DNA from: Alloascoidea africana
Taxonomy: Eukaryota > Ascomycota > Alloascoideomycetes > Alloascoideales > Alloascoideaceae
Direction of reading: 5' to 3'
DNA length: 64,000 nucleotides
Assembly (NCBI GenBank): GCA_030581615.1
Contig: JAKTTT010000009.1
Coordinates: forward strand, 372,001 to 436,000
In this document: piece after piece, positions 12,392 through 22,700 of the stretch
How the letters are laid out: each line of letters starts with the position of its first letter
Numbering within the stretch: position 1 is the stretch's first letter
Notes under the pieces: model-generated
The model's database searches: none
Seen by the model: only the letters and a program-made list of their open reading frames with translations
Told to the model about the DNA's origin: nothing
Translations under genes and position numbers: made by a program

Positions 12392-13633
12392 CTAAATTTC
12401 GTCTTCCTCTCCGTTGGGGAAAACCATAGAATAATCCACATTAAGTGTATTGAGCAGATACCTCATTGTCAAGCTTTTTGATTCTTGATCATTCGTCTCA
12501 CTTGCTTCATCCTCGGCTTTTTCGAGCTCCATTTTACGTCGCTCGATTTCCTTTTCGTACTCGTCTTTCATTCTGTCAAAATTTTCTTTTTCTTCGACAG
12601 ACAGCTTTTCGTAATCTTCATCATACACTCCGACCTTTTCTTCAAAAGACGGAAAGTCATCATAATTACCAAAGGAACTCCGTTTTTTTATTCTTTTCTC
12701 GTACTCTGATAATCCACCCATTCTTTCCACCTTTTGGCTTGCTTGGTTAAACAGATAAGTTGCTGATTTCTGAGCAGCAACTCTCCATGTCTCAACCAGC
12801 TTGACTAGCGTTTCGTCTTCGTTCCTTTTCAAATATTTCTGAGCTTGTTTGAGAGTATCCAGCTCCCTTTCATAACTCCGAATTTCCATATCTAATTGAG
12901 ATTCCTTTCGACGAAGCCCAGAAATTGAATCTCCATCTTCTTTAGAATCATCATTATGCAGCAAAGACGAAGATGAGATCTTTTCAAACGAGTGGACTAG
13001 AGGAGTTCGCAGTTTCTGAAGCGTTATTGGTGCACTGGCACGCCTGTGCGATGTGGGGTGAGGTCGTGGTATAATACGGCTTGTGCTTCGAGGAGAAGAT
13101 GAAATATTTCCAGAATATTCAGAAGACAAGGGAGATGTGAGTGAAACATAAGAAGATGACGAAGAAGGTGGAGTGAGAACAGGGATCGGTCGCTCACCAA
13201 GTAAAGGTGCTTTCCTACCAGGTATGATTGGTGAAGTAAAGTTCCGGCTTTTTATGGGTATAACAGGACTTCTATGTGTGGATGAGTGCGAGCAAGGACT
13301 GCTATATTCTTCAAAAGAGGGTGAAGATGGGAGCATCTTTCGCTTTTTAGACACTTTTAGGGTTCCTGGACTTATAGGGGGCAGTCTTGCAACATGGGAA
13401 GACTTTGTAGGAGACCGGTGTATTGAGATATCGTTCTGAGTATCTAAAGCTTGAAACGCGTCACTGGCAGCCTCTACTGTCTGTGATTGTTCAAGAGCCT
13501 GCTCAGGCCTCTGTTCTGTGGCAGCTGAAGGACTATCATCATCTGCCATCGCGACCCATTGAGGTATGTTTTGAAGTGGGAGTTGCTTGGGGGTGATGAT
13601 CCAGATACAGCTGTCCGTCTCAGGTTTACACAT
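12392..13633 (-). CDS. SFR1: Sfr1/Mei5-type recombinase accessory protein
   Basis: Likely subunit of the Swi5-Sfr1 (Sae3-Mei5) complex that stimulates Rad51/Dmc1 strand exchange in homologous recombination. The call rests on the C-terminal domain: a coiled coil (RRKESQLDMEIRSYERELD) leading into LVKLVETWRVAAQKSATYLF and KVERMGGLSEYEKR, the family's WR and RMGG blocks. A further coiled coil and a conserved C-terminal helix (LLNTLNVDYSMVF) follow. The N-terminal half is disordered and rich in Ser and Pro, as in Sfr1. No intron was found. The first in-frame ATG is at 13633 (413 residues); a second at 13549 (MADDDSPS, 385 residues) is also plausible. The gene diverges from NOC2 with a short gap. 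Family call is good, exact orthology (SFR1 versus MEI5 naming) is a matter of convention. Confidence 0.78.
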   Translation of the reverse strand: MCKPETDSCIWIITPKQLPLQNIPQWVAMADDDSPSAATEQRPEQALEQSQTVEAASDAFQALDTQNDISIHRSPTKSSHVARLPPISPGTLKVSKKRKMLPSSPSFEEYSSPCSHSSTHRSPVIPIKSRNFTSPIIPGRKAPLLGERPIPVLTPPSSSSSYVSLTSPLSSEYSGNISSSPRSTSRIIPRPHPTSHRRASAPITLQKLRTPLVHSFEKISSSSLLHNDDSKEDGDSISGLRRKESQLDMEIRSYERELDTLKQAQKYLKRNEDETLVKLVETWRVAAQKSATYLFNQASQKVERMGGLSEYEKRIKKRSSFGNYDDFPSFEEKVGVYDEDYEKLSVEEKENFDRMKDEYEKEIERRKMELEKAEDEASETNDQESKSLTMRYLLNTLNVDYSMVFPNGEEDEI

Positions 13634-13654
13634 GTTCCCAGAGTTACCAGTGCT

Positions 13655-13660
13655 CACGTG
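13655..13660. promoter_or_regulatory. CACGTG E-box in the SFR1/NOC2 divergent promoter
   Basis: A palindromic CACGTG sits about 20 bp upstream of the first SFR1 ATG and about 70 bp upstream of NOC2. It matches the core of Cbf1/bHLH sites of yeasts. With under 100 bp between the two starts it could act on both genes. A six-base match can be chance. Confidence 0.3.
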
Positions 13661-13728
13661 CCAGATATGAAAATGAAAAAAAAAATGTTTAGCTGAGAGA
13701 TCTTAAAAAGCATCACCACTAATTCAAA

Positions 13729-15846
13729 ATGGGAAAAGTATCAAAAGCCACAAAAAAGTTCAAGAAGAATCACTTGAAAAGAGACATTGAACAGCGGAAG
13801 GTAGTTCAGCAGTATAAGAAAAAGATACAGAAAGGGAGGAAAAGGTCTCAACCCCAGAGCGCCGATGGTTCAGAGAAGACTAATGCACCCTCAAAGGTTG
13901 ACAACAATCTTTCAGTTGAAGATTTGTTCAAGGAAGAGGGATTTGAGCTACCTAAACCCAATAAGAAGCTTATGAAAAAGGCGGATAATTTAAAGCTAGA
14001 GGAGACCGCTAATGATAGTGATAGCGAAATTGATGAAGAAGCCAACCATAAGATGGATTTAGCAGGCCTTGCTGAAAAGGATCCCGAGTTCTACAAGTAT
14101 CTACAAGAAAATGACGAGGGGTTATTGGATTTTGATTCCGTTAATCCTCTGGATGCGATTGAAAGTGATGAGGATGATCCTAGCGACATAGACGAAGACG
14201 ACAAGGAGGTTGCACCGAAGGAAAAAAACAGAGAGTTAAAGGAATTGAAAGACGTTATCGAGGTCACTGTGGATATGGTTAATTCATGGAACGAAGAGCT
14301 AACTAAGAAAAATCCATCTGTTAAGGTCATTAGGAATGTTGTTATGGCATTCAAAGCAGCGATTAATGTTGGCAGCACTAGTGAGCATTACAAATACGCT
14401 GTGACAAACGAAAAGGCTTTCAGTCTATTAATGAAGACAGGATTAACTATCCCCAATATTCTTCAAAGATTAGCTCCTTTGAAAGAGAATAAAGCGGGTT
14501 CACGAGTCACTTCAAACAGTGAAGCACTTAAATCGGTGGATCCAATTATTAAAGCCTACGCTGTATCGCTTTTGACTTTTCTTTCAGATTTAAACAACAC
14601 AGAAACAGCAGTTCTTGTGCTCACTTGTACACAGGAGTTGTTACCGTACTTGCTGTCACACAGACCGATCATTAAAAAGCTCTTTGCTACTTTAGTGAAC
14701 CTATGGGGAACCACAAAGGATTTTGAAACCCAGATAGCGGTGTATGCTTTTCTGAATACAGCTGTTTCTGAATATCCAAAGTCATTACTAGAAATGGTCT
14801 TGAAAAGCACATACTCCACATTTGTTAAGCACTGCAGACAAACTAATCCACACACAGCGCCATTACTCAATTTTCAAAAGAATTCGGCTAGCAAATTATT
14901 TGGAATTGATCAAAATTTATCGTACCAGATTGGATTTGAGTCTCTTCGGCAACTTGCCATTCACTTGAGAAATAGCACCAAGACGAAGACAAAAGACTCG
15001 TACAAGTCCGTGTATAACTGGCAGTTTGCGCATTCTCTAGATTTTTGGTCTCGCGTTTTGTCAGACCATTGTGACCCAGAGTCAGAGAAGCAGAGAGGAT
15101 CGGAGTCACCGTTAAGATCTCTAATATATCCATTGGTTCAGGTAATCCTGGGGTCCATTAGATTGATTCCAACAGCTAGGTTTTTTCCGTTTAGATTTTA
15201 CCTGACAAGATCTTTGATACGCATATCTCGACAGACAGGCGTTTTCATTCCTCTTTTACCAACAATTACAGAGATTCTTGTTTCGTCAATGTTCTTTAAA
15301 AAACCGAAATCGACTAACCTAACCGCATTCGACTTTGATAATAACATCAAAGCCAATGCGGCTTACTTGGGGTCAAAAAGGTACCTGGAAGGCGTTTCCG
15401 AGCAAATAGTAGAACTCTTGGGTGAATTCTTCGTACTACACGCTAAAAGCGTTGCTTTCCCCGAACTCGCGATTCCTGGCATTCTGACCTTGAAGAGGTT
15501 CATCAAGAGAAACAAGTCGGTGAAACTGAATAAGCAACTGAGAAATCTGATTGAGAAATTAGAACAAAATTCTAAATTTATCTCAGAAAAAAGAAATAAA
15601 GTGACGTTCGGTCCAAGCAACACAAAAGAAGTTTACAATTTCTTATCCGACGTGTCATGGGAGAAGACTCCTCTGGGAGCTTATGTTGTTGTACAGAGAG
15701 AAGTAAAAGAAGAGCAGACCAGGATATTGCGCGAAAGTTTGCTTGCAGAAGAAAAAGAGGCAAGCGAAAAAAATGAATTTGAAGACATTGAAAGTGACAA
15801 CGGCTTTGAAGAATCTGAAAATGAAGACATTAGCATGAGCGATTAA
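13729..15846 (+). CDS. NOC2: Nucleolar complex protein 2 (60S ribosome biogenesis)
   Basis: Noc2 pairs with Noc1 and then Noc3 to carry pre-60S ribosomes from nucleolus to nucleoplasm. Single exon, 705 residues, matching the Saccharomyces protein (about 710). It starts MGKVSKATKKFKKNHLKRDI, a basic leader usual for Noc2. An acidic stretch (DSDSEIDEEA, ESDEDDPSDIDEDDKE) lies at about 95-165. The helical Noc2 domain then runs to about 640, with KPKSTNLTAFDFDNNIKANA and LGSKRYLEGVSEQIVELLGEF as clear family blocks. The tail is again acidic (EDIESDNGFEESENED). It diverges from SFR1 over a gap of about 95 bp. No PAC or RRPE box is obvious in that gap. Confidence 0.95.
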   Translation: MGKVSKATKKFKKNHLKRDIEQRKVVQQYKKKIQKGRKRSQPQSADGSEKTNAPSKVDNNLSVEDLFKEEGFELPKPNKKLMKKADNLKLEETANDSDSEIDEEANHKMDLAGLAEKDPEFYKYLQENDEGLLDFDSVNPLDAIESDEDDPSDIDEDDKEVAPKEKNRELKELKDVIEVTVDMVNSWNEELTKKNPSVKVIRNVVMAFKAAINVGSTSEHYKYAVTNEKAFSLLMKTGLTIPNILQRLAPLKENKAGSRVTSNSEALKSVDPIIKAYAVSLLTFLSDLNNTETAVLVLTCTQELLPYLLSHRPIIKKLFATLVNLWGTTKDFETQIAVYAFLNTAVSEYPKSLLEMVLKSTYSTFVKHCRQTNPHTAPLLNFQKNSASKLFGIDQNLSYQIGFESLRQLAIHLRNSTKTKTKDSYKSVYNWQFAHSLDFWSRVLSDHCDPESEKQRGSESPLRSLIYPLVQVILGSIRLIPTARFFPFRFYLTRSLIRISRQTGVFIPLLPTITEILVSSMFFKKPKSTNLTAFDFDNNIKANAAYLGSKRYLEGVSEQIVELLGEFFVLHAKSVAFPELAIPGILTLKRFIKRNKSVKLNKQLRNLIEKLEQNSKFISEKRNKVTFGPSNTKEVYNFLSDVSWEKTPLGAYVVVQREVKEEQTRILRESLLAEEKEASEKNEFEDIESDNGFEESENEDISMSD

Positions 15847-16278
15847 CGATACCTGTGTTTTGTTCTCAAACCCTCTTCTCCCGTCTTGGTTCATATTATT
15901 GGCATTATTCAATTGTTAAACACATCTTGAAATATAAATGTAAATTAATTAGTTGCCATTTTCCAAACTCGCCTACTTTAGACACCATTTGAGATTACAA
16001 CTTTAATTGTTATACGTGTCTAATGTAGCCAGTTTATAGAGAGATAGTTATTCAAACTTGTTTTTTGGAAATGAGGAGATGACTAGTTTTTCAAGATAAC
16101 TTGTCATGAGGTTCCTCTATAGTGCCCAAGAATACAGAGATAGGTCATACTAAAATGTGTAACATTCCAACAAGGTATACTCAAATCTCAAGTTATAAAT
16201 AGCCATCATGATATTCAACTCTTAAGACCCTCCCATTCCAGAGTGAATTATATGGAAAAAAGGAAATGCAAAAATATT
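15847..16278. other. Intergenic, NOC2 3' flank to tRNA-Leu
   Basis: AT-rich spacer of about 430 bp between the NOC2 stop and the end of the tRNA-Leu gene. A T-run on the tRNA strand (caaatattttt, just past the tRNA) should serve as its polymerase III terminator. Nothing else is recognised. Confidence 0.5.
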
Positions 16279-16371
16279 TGAGAGCCACGAGATTCGAACT
16301 CGCGCATCCGAAGATATCAGAGTTCTTGAAGAACCTAAATCTGACGCCTTAGACCACTCGGCCAAGCTCCC
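16279..16371 (-). tRNA. tRNA-Leu(UAG) with an 11-nt intron
   Basis: The minus strand folds as a class II tRNA: acceptor GGGAGCT pairing with GGCTCTC, discriminator A, D-arm GGCCGAGTGG, a long variable arm (GATATCTTCGGAT) and T-arm GAGTTCGAATCTC. After removing TTCTTCAAGAA the anticodon stem is TCAGA/TCTGA with loop TTTAGGC, so the anticodon is TAG, reading CUA and probably other CUN codons. The intron lies one base 3' of the anticodon, the canonical place. The mature sequence closely resembles the Saccharomyces tRNA-Leu(UAG). A T5 terminator follows. The internal A and B boxes are intact. Confidence 0.95.
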
Positions 16372-17281
16372 ATTTTTTGATTTTTAAAACCTCGTGATAT
16401 TTATAAACAAATACTTGATTTTATTAGAACAGTGTACTATTGAGACTGGAGACAAGGATTATGAATGAAATTTTTCTCTTTCTTTTTCTTTTTCTTTTTC
16501 TTTTTCTTTTTCTTTTTCTTTTTCTTTTTCTTTTTCTTTTTCTTTTTCTTTTTCTTTTTCTTTTTCTTTTTCTTTTTCTTTTACTTTTCTTTTACTTTTC
16601 TTCTTCTTAAACTACTTAATGTTAATCTTCTAAGCCATAGACCTGAGAGTTCAGATCTGAGGTTCTGTTATCTCACATATGCCAGCACTGCTTTAAAAAA
16701 GCTCGTGATCAGTCTCTTTCAGCATTTGCATTAACTTAACACTGTTTGGTTTTGGCTGGATTCTACAGGATCTCAGCCGTTTTTGTTTCTCCTTCAGCAC
16801 TTGTATCAGCACTGTTAACCAGGGAGGCTAACATCTTCTGCTGTTGGTTCAGGATGGCGAATTATGCTGGCCATTAGACAAAATGCTTGTGATATAATTG
16901 ATGATATAAACATATATATTCAGGGCCAAGTTAAATAGAGAGAATCTAAGCTTTGAAGTTCATAGAATACGGAAATGTTTGTGGCAGTAAGCGAACTTTG
17001 AGTGCACAACAGAGCTTTTTTGTTGTCAAGTGCAGGCACGGTTGCCATATTTTTGGAATCGCTTATCCCCACCAAATCAGGATTAGCACATACGTCGGCT
17101 AATCATTTAGATTTGTTCCATTTTTGCCGGGGACCGACTTTATGTAGTACTTAGGTCAACTGGTCATTGAATCGTCAAGAAACCTACGGTGTTCATTTCC
17201 TGTCCGATCAAAGCTGATTCAACAAAAAAAAGGCATGCCAATAACGAATATTCCTACTTTCAAATAGTTAATACTATTATG
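16372..17281. other. Intergenic, tRNA-Leu 5' flank to KEX2 3' end
   Basis: About 910 bp without a recognisable gene. It contains the CTTTTT hexamer array and otherwise ordinary AT-rich DNA. The long Phe-only frame across the array is an artefact of the repeat. Confidence 0.5.
16471..16602. repeat. CTTTTT hexanucleotide microsatellite
   Basis: Near-perfect tandem CTTTTT units, with a purer core from about 16482 to 16582 and decayed copies (TTTTACTTTTC) at the right end. One strand is wholly pyrimidine, the other wholly purine. It lies about 110 bp upstream of the 5' end of tRNA-Leu. A nucleosome-depleting or simply neutral tract is likely. Confidence 0.95.
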
Positions 17282-19748
17282 CTACTTGCTAGAGCTTATT
17301 AACCGCTCTTGCTCGTTGGTTTCGTCTCTGTCTTGGTCTTGTGAATACCGCGTTCTGTCCTCATCGTTTTCAGGGAGTCTACCCAAACCATCGACGCTAT
17401 CCTCATCCGAATTGTCTGTATCTGTGTCATCATCAGGGCGAATAATGTCAAATTCGTAAGAATTCCTTGGCCTAGCAGCTCTTCTCTGCCGCGCCGCTCG
17501 GTCAACGCCACAAAAGTACATCATCATTCCAAAAAATGCCACTAGAATGAACATGAAAAAATACGTTCCATAAGAGAAGTCAGGCAAAAAGTTCCAAAAG
17601 CTCGATCCATCCTTTTCGTCCGTTTCCTTGTTTGAGTTGCCTGTGCTTGCACCAGTCGTAGAGCTTGGCAAGTAGACCGCTGAAGATGTGGTCTTGCTCG
17701 AATCGCTAGATGTTGCAGAAGCGCCGGTAGAGCTTGAAGCAGCACTAGATTCGGAAGAATCTTCAGAACCAGGGAATTCATATGTTTTAGCTTTCGAAGA
17801 ATCAACCACAACGCCAAACAAGTTCAGTTTCCAATCATCAAAATGTGCATCTCCCATGGAGTTCGTGCTTCGTACAGTGAGCTTCCAGTCGCCTACTCCG
17901 TCTTCTCCCCAATGGGCAACACTCATCAAACGCCAGTCTTGAAATCCCCCAATGTTGTGGTCTTCTGATCGATATGGGGCCAGTTCAGACTTGATTCCAT
18001 TGGGACTGACGAGATCTATAGCGATTTGCCCTCTTCTGGGCGCTCTAATATTCACAGTGACGGTCAACTGCTCAATTTTATCGAAATTGGCCTTCTTAAG
18101 CTGTTCTTCGGTTATTGTTATAGTGCTCTCGTATTTTTCCTCACTAGTTGTGGACTTTATCGTGCCATTAACGGTTTCAACCTTGGAAGTGAACCATGCT
18201 TGCGGTTTCACTAGTTCCCAAGTTTTGGCCTTTTCCACAATGGCGTATGCATCGATTCTTCCAAAGCCGTACTTGTGAGAATGCCTCTTGTTCATCTTTG
18301 TATCTTGCCAATTTCCATCGTTATCATTCACCTCAACAGAAGTTAGGAGAGTCAGATACTGAATATCTCTCCATGTTAGTTCCGGCCTCGCCTGAAGGAC
18401 CAACGCATAAACTCCAGAAACAAGTGGTGCTGCTGCCGATGTACCACCATGTTTATCGGTACAAGAATTTTTGTATGCATCTGTTGTAGAAATATAAAGT
18501 CCAGATCCAGCACCAAAACCAGATACCATAACTGCACTACATGCTTCAGCGTAAGGGGGGTGGAGTCCTTTGTGGTCAAGTGCTGTTACCGTTACACTAT
18601 AGATAGAATTTGTATATCCATCGAAGTTGCAGTTGTCACCAGAAATGCCACCATTTCCACTAGCAAAAACAAAAATGCTGCCTTTCCCTTGCCGCCCATT
18701 CTGAACGCCATTTAGGATTGCTCTTTCTACGATTTCATGCGGGGCAGCCATAGATTTTCCGGTATCCTCTGGACCCCAAGAGCAGCTGTAAATTTGGTTC
18801 AGGTCCATAGCATAGTTTAAAGCAGCCACCTCATCAGCATCTGTAATTGCAGCGGATAAAAGTCTAATGCCTGAGATTTTAGAATCATAGGCCACGCCAA
18901 TGCCACACTGGTCATTTTTCACAGCTGCTATTTCGCCACAGCATCTTGTTCCATGTGTATCATCATACAGCCTGGGCTTGGGGTCTTGCACATTATCGTT
19001 AAAATCCCAAGAACCCTCTTTAAACTATCAAGCATAAAAAGATTGAAAGTTAGCACTCTCGATATGTACATCCAATACCGAGAATTCATATACTCACATA
19101 ATTATCTGTCAAATCCTTATTGTCCATATCCAAACCATCATCAATAACGGCAACCACCGAACCATTTCCTGTTATACCCTGGTACCAAACACCTGTCACA
19201 TTTAAATCATTTCCTGGGTATGACGGGTTAATCAAGTGCCATTGTTTAGAGAAGATAGGGTCCTTGATTCTCAGCTTGTCTTTTGCTTCTTGTATTCTTT
19301 CTGTTGAAGAATCGTTTGGTTTGTCGTCGTCATCTCTTGGCTCAACGGGAACAGGTCTTCGTTTAAATAAACGTTTGGGGGTTTGAGGCCATATCTTTTT
19401 GATATTCTTATCGGTTTCCAGAAAGCGTTTAACTATGTCTGGGGACCCCAAATCCCGTTTTCCAAGTGCTTCCGAGTCTGATGAAACCGAAAACATATGT
19501 ATATCCGGTAAACTTCCAACTGGATGTTCATAATTCCAATCAGAATTGCTTTCTATAAAGCTTTGAAGGTCTGTGCCTTTTGACAGCTCAAGACAAAAAT
19601 ATGACCTCGTACTAAAGTCCCGCTTTGGTATGCGATAACTATATCTCGAGTTCTGGTCTCGTTGCGCGTGTCCATCTAAGGCCATCTCCAGCGCCAGGCC
19701 TGAAACTGACCACGATATCAGAACCAAAATGATGGTATGAAGCTTCAT
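17282..19748 (-). CDS. KEX2: Kexin, Golgi proprotein convertase
   Basis: Calcium-dependent subtilisin-like protease of the trans-Golgi that cuts after Lys-Arg in secreted precursors such as mating pheromone and toxins. Exons 19098-19748 and 17282-19024 join to 797 residues (Saccharomyces 814). A signal peptide covers about 1-20. The propeptide ends with autoprocessing sites (PKRLFKRR, about 124-131). The catalytic triad is Asp203 (VIDDGLD), His241 (DDTHGTR) and Ser413 (HGGTSAAAP), with oxyanion Asn341 (ASGNGG). A P domain covers about 470-620. A Ser/Thr-rich stalk, one transmembrane segment near 705-725 and an acidic cytosolic tail follow. The tail carries YEFDII at about 740, identical to the Golgi retrieval signal around Tyr713 of the Saccharomyces enzyme. 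The intron has GTGAGT, GTGCTAAC and TAG. Expected to be a type I membrane protein. Confidence 0.97.
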
Positions 19749-22700
19749 TTCCGTCGTTAAGGTGAATCAGGGCAGTGACAAAAGTCTAGTTTTCAAAGCC
19801 AACCTGAATAACACGTATTTATATGTCCGGGTAACTATGTGCCTCATCTTCCTTTCCTGCTCCAGTTTTTTTTTTCCACCTTTCTCTCCACAATGGTTTT
19901 ACAGCATATAGGCCACCTGGGCGACTAAGATTCACACTACACTCGGGTGAAATCTGGAACCCGAAACCTGATAACTGTGCCTGTGCGAAGTTGTGCAAAG
20001 GCACTGATTACGCACCATAGTTTTCTCATTGTTGTTTTTGCTAAACCTTGGGAGAAGGTGCGATTTACGCGCTGTAAGTGATTTAGAACGGGCTATGAGA
20101 GTTTTAGTATGATTTCAATGTTCTACTCTCGAGAGTAAGACTTTTCTTTAGTTCTGAGGATTGAAGAAAAACTGATGAGGTGGTCATAACTATCAGTTTG
20201 GGAATAGACCAAAGAGAGGAATGGCAATTTCATTTTTAAAGAGAAGACTACAGACCCATTCTTCATTTGCCACGACAAATGGGGCACCAAACTTTTGAAT
20301 ATATCTTGACTTGTTAATGTCGGCTGCTGCTGTTTCCTCAATCTAATATAAAATGACCAAATCCATTCCATCGTGTGGTGGGGTCATTAATGAATATCTT
20401 GATATACAATACCGTCATTACTGAGGTAATGACAGAGGCATGTGATTTTGTCTAAGTTAAACCATTGAATTTTTTCAGAATTACAACCCTCGAAATGAAC
20501 TTAAAGGGCATTTGGTATTTCTGCTAAGTATAGTTTGATTCGTCAAGCTTTGTATTAGAATGTTTTTTTTTTCAAATCAATAAAGGGAATATAGTCTTGA
20601 ACACTTCTGAAACCTGCTATCCCATTATTTTTTAAAAAACAATCGGACTATTCGCCAGATTGAAAGACTATTTCTTTTTTAAGTATAATGGGAATGACTA
20701 ATCCAGTATAACGTTGAACCCATATTATTGAATCAATCATATCGTCAGCAGACTGAGATTAAACATGTTCAAAAGTGGGAAGGTATCCAACATATCTAAT
20801 CTATTCAGACCAATCATGTTGGATGAATCATGAATTAGTATGAAAAGTTGTTACTGTGGGAGAGGCATCAAATAACATACTTTCAAACAAAAGTGCTTGA
20901 AGATAAGTGTAAGAAATAATGCAGACCCCTGCATTATTTTACTTTACTTTGTCAGATACTCTACTTCTTCGTATTCAACATGTTCAGTATTTATCATTGA
21001 AGTGGAGAAAACAAATCATTGTCATCTGGAAGTGCTATGTTGGTGCGACACAAGTTGATACCTAAAAATAAGAATCACATGAATCAAGGTCCATTGTCCA
21101 GGTGTTGATGACCACCTGGCGCTATAAAAGAGCTCTAGAAGGACGTTAGAATCATTTAGACCTTGTAGAGCACAATCCATGTTCTAATTGTGGAGATCAT
21201 CATGGGTTGGGATCTGAAGAGTACAGTAAATGAGTCTGAACAGCATTTGTTATATCAAAGTCTTTTCTCTGACAAAGGCTCTGAAACCAGCTTATACAAC
21301 TTCTACATACTATCCTCAGGTGAAAGAATGTAATCCCTGCAAATTGAACATTTCCGGAAGATTCTTATAAACTTTATTTGTGTTTAGCGCTAATCCTCGA
21401 TGTATAATTCCAACCTCTTAATACAAGAATTAGTAATCTCATAACCATTCCCAAATGAATTTTCAAGGTGTTGATAACAGCAGTTTAAGTGAGTCTTGTA
21501 ACAATGCTGTTCCTGGAACATGAAAAAATTTGCCTTTTTTTCAGTTATATAACATGGGGGAAGTGAAGACATCGTGTTCAAATTGAGATCACACTCGTCA
21601 GTAAATGGTCAACCCACTCCCGCTCATAGAATCCATCAAGTGTTAAATCATTTATAAAACCTTAAACAGGAATTGGTGAAGCCACTCAGCTGAGCATCAG
21701 AAAAGCTCATTATGTTGATGGCGAAAGAGGCATTAGCTTTGATGTGAGGGTCCCCAGGACAATGCTTTCATTAGCCAAGAATCTACTAGCATATTTCTTA
21801 AATCACATATCAATTGAGTTTTGATAAAGGAGGTAAATAGAGAATAGATACGGGTCTAATAAATAATTCTTTTGGTCTTCGGTCCCCTTTCTAAGGTGTT
21901 TGATGCATGAATTCTAGAGTTTAAAAAAAAATTAGCCTAGAGTAGGTGTGAGCAACTCTTGTGAATGGGTCTTTGTGTATACCAAAACTGGTCATCCTCG
22001 GCTATGTATCATGATAATCTGACATTGCATTTTAAAAGATTATTCACTCTTTAGGACAAATTAGGCAGGAGGGTTATTAACAATTTTGAAGCCGAGAAAA
22101 CATTTCAAGGCTTAGACTTGGGAAAAGAAATTTTGGTTTTTAAGAGTTCTTAGCTTTGAGAAGACCTCAGATAAGCTCAAGTATGATTCAATAGAGTATC
22201 ATTCCGTAAATGTTGAGAGTAAGAATTGTTGTTTCTTAGGATGTGTGCTATCTTTAACGACTATACTCAGTCTTGGTTGTCCCATTCACAACATGGCAGA
22301 ATGTTCTAGTTAATGTCGATATTTCTTTAGATCCTTTATTGTATATACTAAAATAACTCAAGCCTATTCTGCTCTCCTTAAACAAACAAACAAACAATCG
22401 CCAATTATACGTGAAAAGCATTATCTGGGTAAATGTATGTTCTTTGAAAGAGCAAGTACAGCAGTACATCAATGTCAGTATAAATGCTTTTCCTAAAGGC
22501 GAAGTAAAAGTGATTTGTTTCTACAGAGTAAAGACAAAGACAAGGATCGGAACCCAATTCTTTTCTCATACTTTGATCCAATTATATAAGCTAAATGATT
22601 CATATTGCGGGTTTCATAAAAGTATTCATTTAAGATTGGTTTTAAAAGAGGTCTTTGTTGGTTTGTAAGTGCCAATTCCAAAAAGTTGATTGTGAATTTG

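Noticed and set aside
16465-16734. An open frame with a run of about 35 phenylalanines
   Set aside because: It is the direct reading of a CTTTTT microsatellite.
17193-17225. Similarity to the conserved TTTCCCGTCCGATCAA block of 5S rRNA
   Set aside because: The match covers only about 16 bases (TTTCCTGTCCGATCAA); the rest of the 5S sequence, including the internal control region downstream, is absent.
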